A DNA stretch of 7,982 nucleotides. Origin: Chloroflexota bacterium. GTDB lineage: Bacteria > Chloroflexota > Dehalococcoidia > Lucifugimonadales > CATQGZ01. Below, piece by piece: positions 6,423-7,982 of this stretch; the first letter of the stretch is position 1; the number at the start of each line of letters is the position of its first letter. The notes beneath the pieces were generated by a model. It was not told the origin of the DNA, made no database searches, and saw nothing but the letters and a program-made list of their open reading frames with translations. Location: positions 1-7,982 of the forward strand of contig JAQBTI010000103.1 of assembly GCA_027624995.1 (NCBI GenBank), written 5' to 3'. The position numbers and the translations under genes were made by a program.

Positions 6423-6697
6423 CAGGCGCCGGGGCCTTCGTCCACGTCGTCCTCCCCAATCATGCGCATCTGTTCCCCATAGGCGGTCCGGATACGGGAT
6501 ATTCGAAGCTCAGCGGTGGCGAGCATCTCACTGCAAACGCGTGCCAGCTTCATCCCCTCCTCGAACAGTCGGGTGGCATCGGCGAGGGTGAGGCCACCCG
6601 ACTCCAGGGTCTTGACGGTCTCGTCCAAGTTGCCGAGGGCTTGTTCAAAGGTGGGCTCTCCGTCGCCGAAGGGCCTAGTGGAATCGTCACTGATCAT
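6422..6697 (-). CDS. xseB: Exodeoxyribonuclease VII small subunit XseB
   Basis: XseB is the small helical subunit that binds XseA in exonuclease VII, which degrades single-stranded DNA into oligonucleotides. The 91 residues carry the family pattern: FEQAL at 17-21, VKTLESGGLTL at 28-38, FEEGMKLARVC at 45-55 and AELRI at 62-66, in two predicted helices, with an acidic disordered tail. The length is normal. The large subunit XseA, usually next to it, is not in the window: downstream is the PHP gene, coupled through the TGATG overlap, and upstream is the divergent rpiB. The ATG at 6697 has no clear ribosome binding site. Together with the -10 element at 6712-6707, this suggests a short-leader or leaderless mRNA. 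Confidence 0.88.
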   Translation of the reverse strand: MISDDSTRPFGDGEPTFEQALGNLDETVKTLESGGLTLADATRLFEEGMKLARVCSEMLATAELRISRIRTAYGEQMRMIGEDDVDEGPGA

Positions 6698-6706
6698 GCC
6701 GCTCAG

Positions 6707-6715
6707 AGTCTAGCA
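6707..6715 (-). promoter_or_regulatory. Extended -10 promoter of xseB-PHP operon
   Basis: On the minus strand TAGACT (6712-6707) matches four of six -10 bases and follows TGC (6715-6713), an extended -10. A weak -35 (ATGACG) lies 15 bases further upstream. The expected start point is about 6700, almost at the ATG at 6697, consistent with a leaderless message and with the missing ribosome binding site. Confidence 0.4.
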
Positions 6716-6742
6716 CATGGCGGAGCCCGTCATGGCCAGTGC

Positions 6743-6761
6743 CGGAGTTGACGCAACTCCG
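6743..6761. promoter_or_regulatory. Perfect 8+8 palindrome, probable operator between xseB and rpiB
   Basis: The arms CGGAGTTG (6743-6750) and CAACTCCG (6754-6761) are perfectly complementary with an ACG centre. The odd centre and 19-base span suit a dimeric DNA-binding regulator. It covers the -35 box of the rpiB promoter (6748-6753) and lies about 30 bases upstream of the xseB -10, so one regulator could act on both divergent genes. No T-run follows on either strand, so a terminator is unlikely. Confidence 0.6.
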
Positions 6762-6777
6762 CGGTTATCCATACACT
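6748..6777 (+). promoter_or_regulatory. Promoter of rpiB
   Basis: TTGACG at 6748-6753 (five of six) and TACACT at 6772-6777 (four of six) are separated by 18 bases. The start point would be near 6784, giving a leader of about 41 bases with GAGAGG at 6813-6818 as ribosome binding site. A second -10-like TACGAT at 6803-6808 lacks a matching -35 box. The -35 lies inside the palindrome at 6743-6761. Confidence 0.5.
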
Positions 6778-6824
6778 GCAAGCCTAGCCAGCCGGCTGCG
6801 GATACGATCCTAGAGAGGTCCAAA

Positions 6825-7277
6825 ATGCGAATCGCCGTGGGTGCCGACCACGCCGGATACGACCTGAAGGCGCCGATCGTCGAGCTGCTTACCGCCCTGG
6901 GACACGAGGTCGTCGACGTGGGCGCGCACTCGGTGGACCCCAACGACGACTACCCAGATTTCGCCATAGCCCTGGCCAGGGCGGTTGCGGCCGGAGAGGC
7001 CGAGCGGGGCGTCATGGTATGCGGGAGCGGCGTAGGGGCGTCGGTCGCGGCGAACAAGGTACGCGGTGTCCGCGCAGCGGTCTGTCACGACACATACTCC
7101 GCGCACCAGGGTGTCGAACACGACGACATGAACGTGCTGTGTCTGGGCGCGCGGATCGTTGGCGAGGAAGTCGTGAAGGAACTGGTCCCGGCCTTCGTGT
7201 CCGCGACGTTCAGCGGCGAGGAGCGCCACCGGCGAAGGCTGGAGAAGGTCCTTGCCGTGGAGGCGGACCCAGCCTAA
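6825..7277 (+). CDS. rpiB: Ribose-5-phosphate isomerase B
   Basis: RpiB interconverts ribose 5-phosphate and ribulose 5-phosphate in the non-oxidative pentose phosphate pathway. The 150-residue length is typical of the RpiB/LacAB family. Visible motifs are GADHAGYDLK at 6-15, DYPDFA at 42-47, the catalytic cysteine Cys66 in MVCGSGVGASVAANK at 64-78 (the GSGVG anion hole), CHDTYSA at 87-93 with the ring-opening His88, and EHDDMNVLCLGARIVG at 98-113. The ATG at 6825 was chosen because family homology begins there and AGAGG lies six bases upstream; the frame is open 36 codons further but that stretch holds the promoter. It is transcribed alone, divergent from xseB and convergent with the ComD-like gene. 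A LacA/LacB-type or other sugar-phosphate isomerase role is possible but less likely. Confidence 0.9.
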   Translation: MRIAVGADHAGYDLKAPIVELLTALGHEVVDVGAHSVDPNDDYPDFAIALARAVAAGEAERGVMVCGSGVGASVAANKVRGVRAAVCHDTYSAHQGVEHDDMNVLCLGARIVGEEVVKELVPAFVSATFSGEERHRRRLEKVLAVEADPA

Positions 7278-7382
7278 CCCGGGTCTTCGTAGGGGCAGAC
7301 TTATGTGTCTGCCCGGCGCGGGGAGGGCACACACATAGGTACGCATGCCATGCGCCCCTACAGGTAAAGAGACCTAACCCGG
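7273..7382. repeat. Ten-base direct repeats flanking the palindromic element
   Basis: CCTAACCCGG occurs at 7273-7282 and again at 7373-7382, exactly 100 bases apart. The first copy contains the rpiB stop codon and the second the reverse complement of the stop codon of the ComD-like gene. Just inside, GGTCT (7282-7286) and AGACC (7370-7374) are inverted. The pair could be a target duplication from insertion of the element between them, or a coincidence at two gene ends. Confidence 0.4.
7289..7361. repeat. Palindromic intergenic repeat (MITE/REP-like)
   Basis: The 73-base segment begins with GTAGGGGC (7289-7296) and ends with its exact complement GCCCCTAC (7354-7361). Inside, GGGCAGAC (7293-7300) and GTCTGCCC (7307-7314) form a perfect eight-base hairpin around TTATGT. 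The right half carries GGGCACACACATAGGT (7325-7340), which matches the complement of the left half at 14 of 16 positions, so the whole element is one large imperfect palindrome whose right arm has about a dozen extra bases (near 7341-7353). It fills most of the gap between the convergent stops of rpiB and the ComD-like gene and could stop transcription from both sides, although T-runs are absent. No open frame is present. Short GTAGGGGC-ended hairpin repeats of this style recur in some environmental bacterial genomes. Confidence 0.65.
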
Positions 7383-7877
7383 CTTCCACTCTGCGCCGAA
7401 GAGGCAGGCGACGGGCCTTTGGGTCTTCTCCACCTCCTCAAAGCAGATGGAGATGCGTTCGATGTCCTCGTCGGACTCCACCAGGTAGTATTCGATCCCC
7501 CATGCATTTAGGATCGGCTCCGTGTAGCGCGCGGCCGAGTCGTTCGTGACCCCGTGACGCGTCCATCCACGGTATCCGATCATGAGAACGATCGGGATGT
7601 CCATATCCAGGGCGAGGCCTCTGACGGAGTCGCCCGACTCGAATAGGCCGGTATTCTGGATGAGCACGACCGGCTTTTTGCCCCCTATCCATAGTCCGAG
7701 CGCCACCGCGATGCTCTCGCCTTCGCGGGTTACCGGCACCAGCTCGATCTCGGGGTCGGCCGTCAAGGCTTGGTACATGAAGGTGGTCTCGCTATCCGGA
7801 AGCCAGACCACGTGCGTGACGCCATTCTTATGAAGCTGGTCGAGGATCGCTCCCGGTTCGATCTCTATGTCGGGCAT
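7374..7877 (-). CDS. ThDP-binding pyrimidine-domain subunit, sulfopyruvate decarboxylase alpha (ComD)-like
   Basis: The 167 residues match the stand-alone pyrimidine domain of ThDP enzymes as in the alpha subunit of sulfopyruvate decarboxylase (ComD) and the N-terminal part of phosphonopyruvate decarboxylase. Visible are VVWLPDSETTFMYQAL near 23-38, VTREGESIAVALG at 49-61 with the Glu52 expected to activate the cofactor, GGKKPVVLIQNTGL at 65-78, and LMIGYRGW at 98-105. The complete enzyme needs a second subunit with the diphosphate-binding GDG...N motif (ComE). None follows, because the convergent rpiB and the repeat lie directly downstream, so the partner must be encoded elsewhere. The ATG at 7877 is preceded by AAAGGAA at 7888-7882, a good ribosome binding site. 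It has a strong promoter with an inverted repeat. The true substrate could be sulfopyruvate, phosphonopyruvate or another 2-oxo acid. Confidence 0.75.
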   Translation of the reverse strand: MPDIEIEPGAILDQLHKNGVTHVVWLPDSETTFMYQALTADPEIELVPVTREGESIAVALGLWIGGKKPVVLIQNTGLFESGDSVRGLALDMDIPIVLMIGYRGWTRHGVTNDSAARYTEPILNAWGIEYYLVESDEDIERISICFEEVEKTQRPVACLFGAEWKPG

Positions 7878-7900
7878 CTCGTTCCTTTCGGCGGGGTCGA

Positions 7901-7924
7901 GGCGGCGACATTATATGTGCCGCC
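7901..7924. promoter_or_regulatory. Inverted repeat around the -10 box of the ComD-like gene
   Basis: GGCGGC (7901-7906) pairs with GCCGCC (7919-7924), and inside them ACAT (7908-7911) pairs with ATGT (7915-7918) around TAT, with a single unpaired G at 7907. The -10 box (7910-7915) is in the centre and the predicted start point, about 7903, is within the left arm. A protein bound here would block RNA polymerase, so it is a probable operator. As RNA only its first part would be transcribed, which argues against a hairpin role. Confidence 0.5.
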
Positions 7925-7939
7925 GGATTGGGCGGTCAA
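7910..7939 (-). promoter_or_regulatory. Near-consensus promoter of the ComD-like gene
   Basis: On the minus strand TTGACC (7939-7934, five of six) and a perfect TATAAT (7915-7910) are separated by 18 bases. The expected start point near 7903 leaves a leader of about 25 bases with the ribosome binding site AAAGGAA. It is the best match to the sigma-70 consensus in the window. Confidence 0.7.
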
Positions 7940-7982
7940 CGAACCGTATTCACTCACCTAGAATGTTACCGAGGCGGGTACA

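Noticed and set aside
5940..6482. A 180-codon plus-strand open frame opposite the PHP and xseB genes
   Set aside because: The minus-strand products have complete family motifs; the plus frame is a shadow of GC-rich coding DNA with no recognisable domain or ribosome binding site.
6810..7346. A 178-codon minus-strand open frame opposite rpiB
   Set aside because: RpiB is unmistakable on the plus strand, and the antisense frame runs into the palindromic repeat without any family signature.
7019..7549. A 176-codon plus-strand open frame spanning rpiB, the repeat and the ComD-like gene
   Set aside because: It crosses two well-supported genes in other frames and an untranslated repeat, and its Arg/Pro/Ser-rich translation is typical of an out-of-frame reading.
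7959..7964. A plus-strand -10 box (TAGAAT) at the right end for a divergent gene
   Set aside because: No -35 box lies at a suitable distance, no TG extension is present and no following gene can be seen in the window.
1..7982. CRISPR array, tRNA, rRNA, integrase or phage genes
   Set aside because: No regularly spaced repeats, no tRNA-like cloverleaf and no such protein families were found on either strand.

Overview
The window looks like a stretch of chromosome from a GC-rich, gene-dense bacterium. Its gene mix is metabolic: an AceE-type ThDP enzyme, PlsY, RpiB, XseB, a PHP-domain protein and a ComD-like ThDP subunit. It also carries a short GTAGGGGC/GCCCCTAC palindromic repeat. Together these would fit a Chloroflexota-type environmental genome (Dehalococcoidia or SAR202-like), but that placement is inference from style. 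There is no 16S, tRNA, phage, IS element or CRISPR array in the window.

Layout from left to right: (a) 1-57, the likely tail of an upstream plus-strand gene. (b) 156-2537 (+), a homodimeric pyruvate-dehydrogenase-E1-like (AceE-like) ThDP enzyme behind an extended -10 promoter. (c) 2547-3446 (-), an unrecognised exported protein with a signal peptide and a C-terminal membrane anchor, convergent with (b). (d) 3593-4030 (+), a type II dehydroquinase-fold protein that has lost most of the usual catalytic residues, with its own good promoter. (e) 4160-4771 (+), PlsY acyltransferase, probably read from a nearly leaderless transcript whose promoter contains a perfect hairpin or palindrome. (f) A minus-strand block 6697 to 4802 holding xseB, a PHP-domain phosphoesterase whose start overlaps the xseB stop (TGATG), and, after an 88-base gap with its own extended -10, a class IV aminotransferase homologue in which the segment holding the PLP-binding lysine is missing. 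(g) 6825-7277 (+), rpiB, divergent from xseB, with a perfect 8+8 palindrome on its -35 box. (h) 7289-7361, a palindromic repeat between convergent genes. (i) 7374-7877 (-), a ComD-like ThDP pyrimidine-domain subunit with no partner subunit beside it, read from a near-consensus promoter whose -10 box lies inside a strong inverted repeat.

The genes do not form one pathway. They fall into small transcription units, many with recognisable promoters. The two most unusual points are two enzyme-fold proteins with altered or missing catalytic residues (the dehydroquinase-like and class IV aminotransferase-like proteins) and inverted repeats placed on or inside four promoters. The shared extended -10 form TGCTA(T/G)A(C/A)T occurs three times and probably reflects the housekeeping sigma factor of this organism. 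All functions are read from sequence motifs recalled from memory, without database searches.
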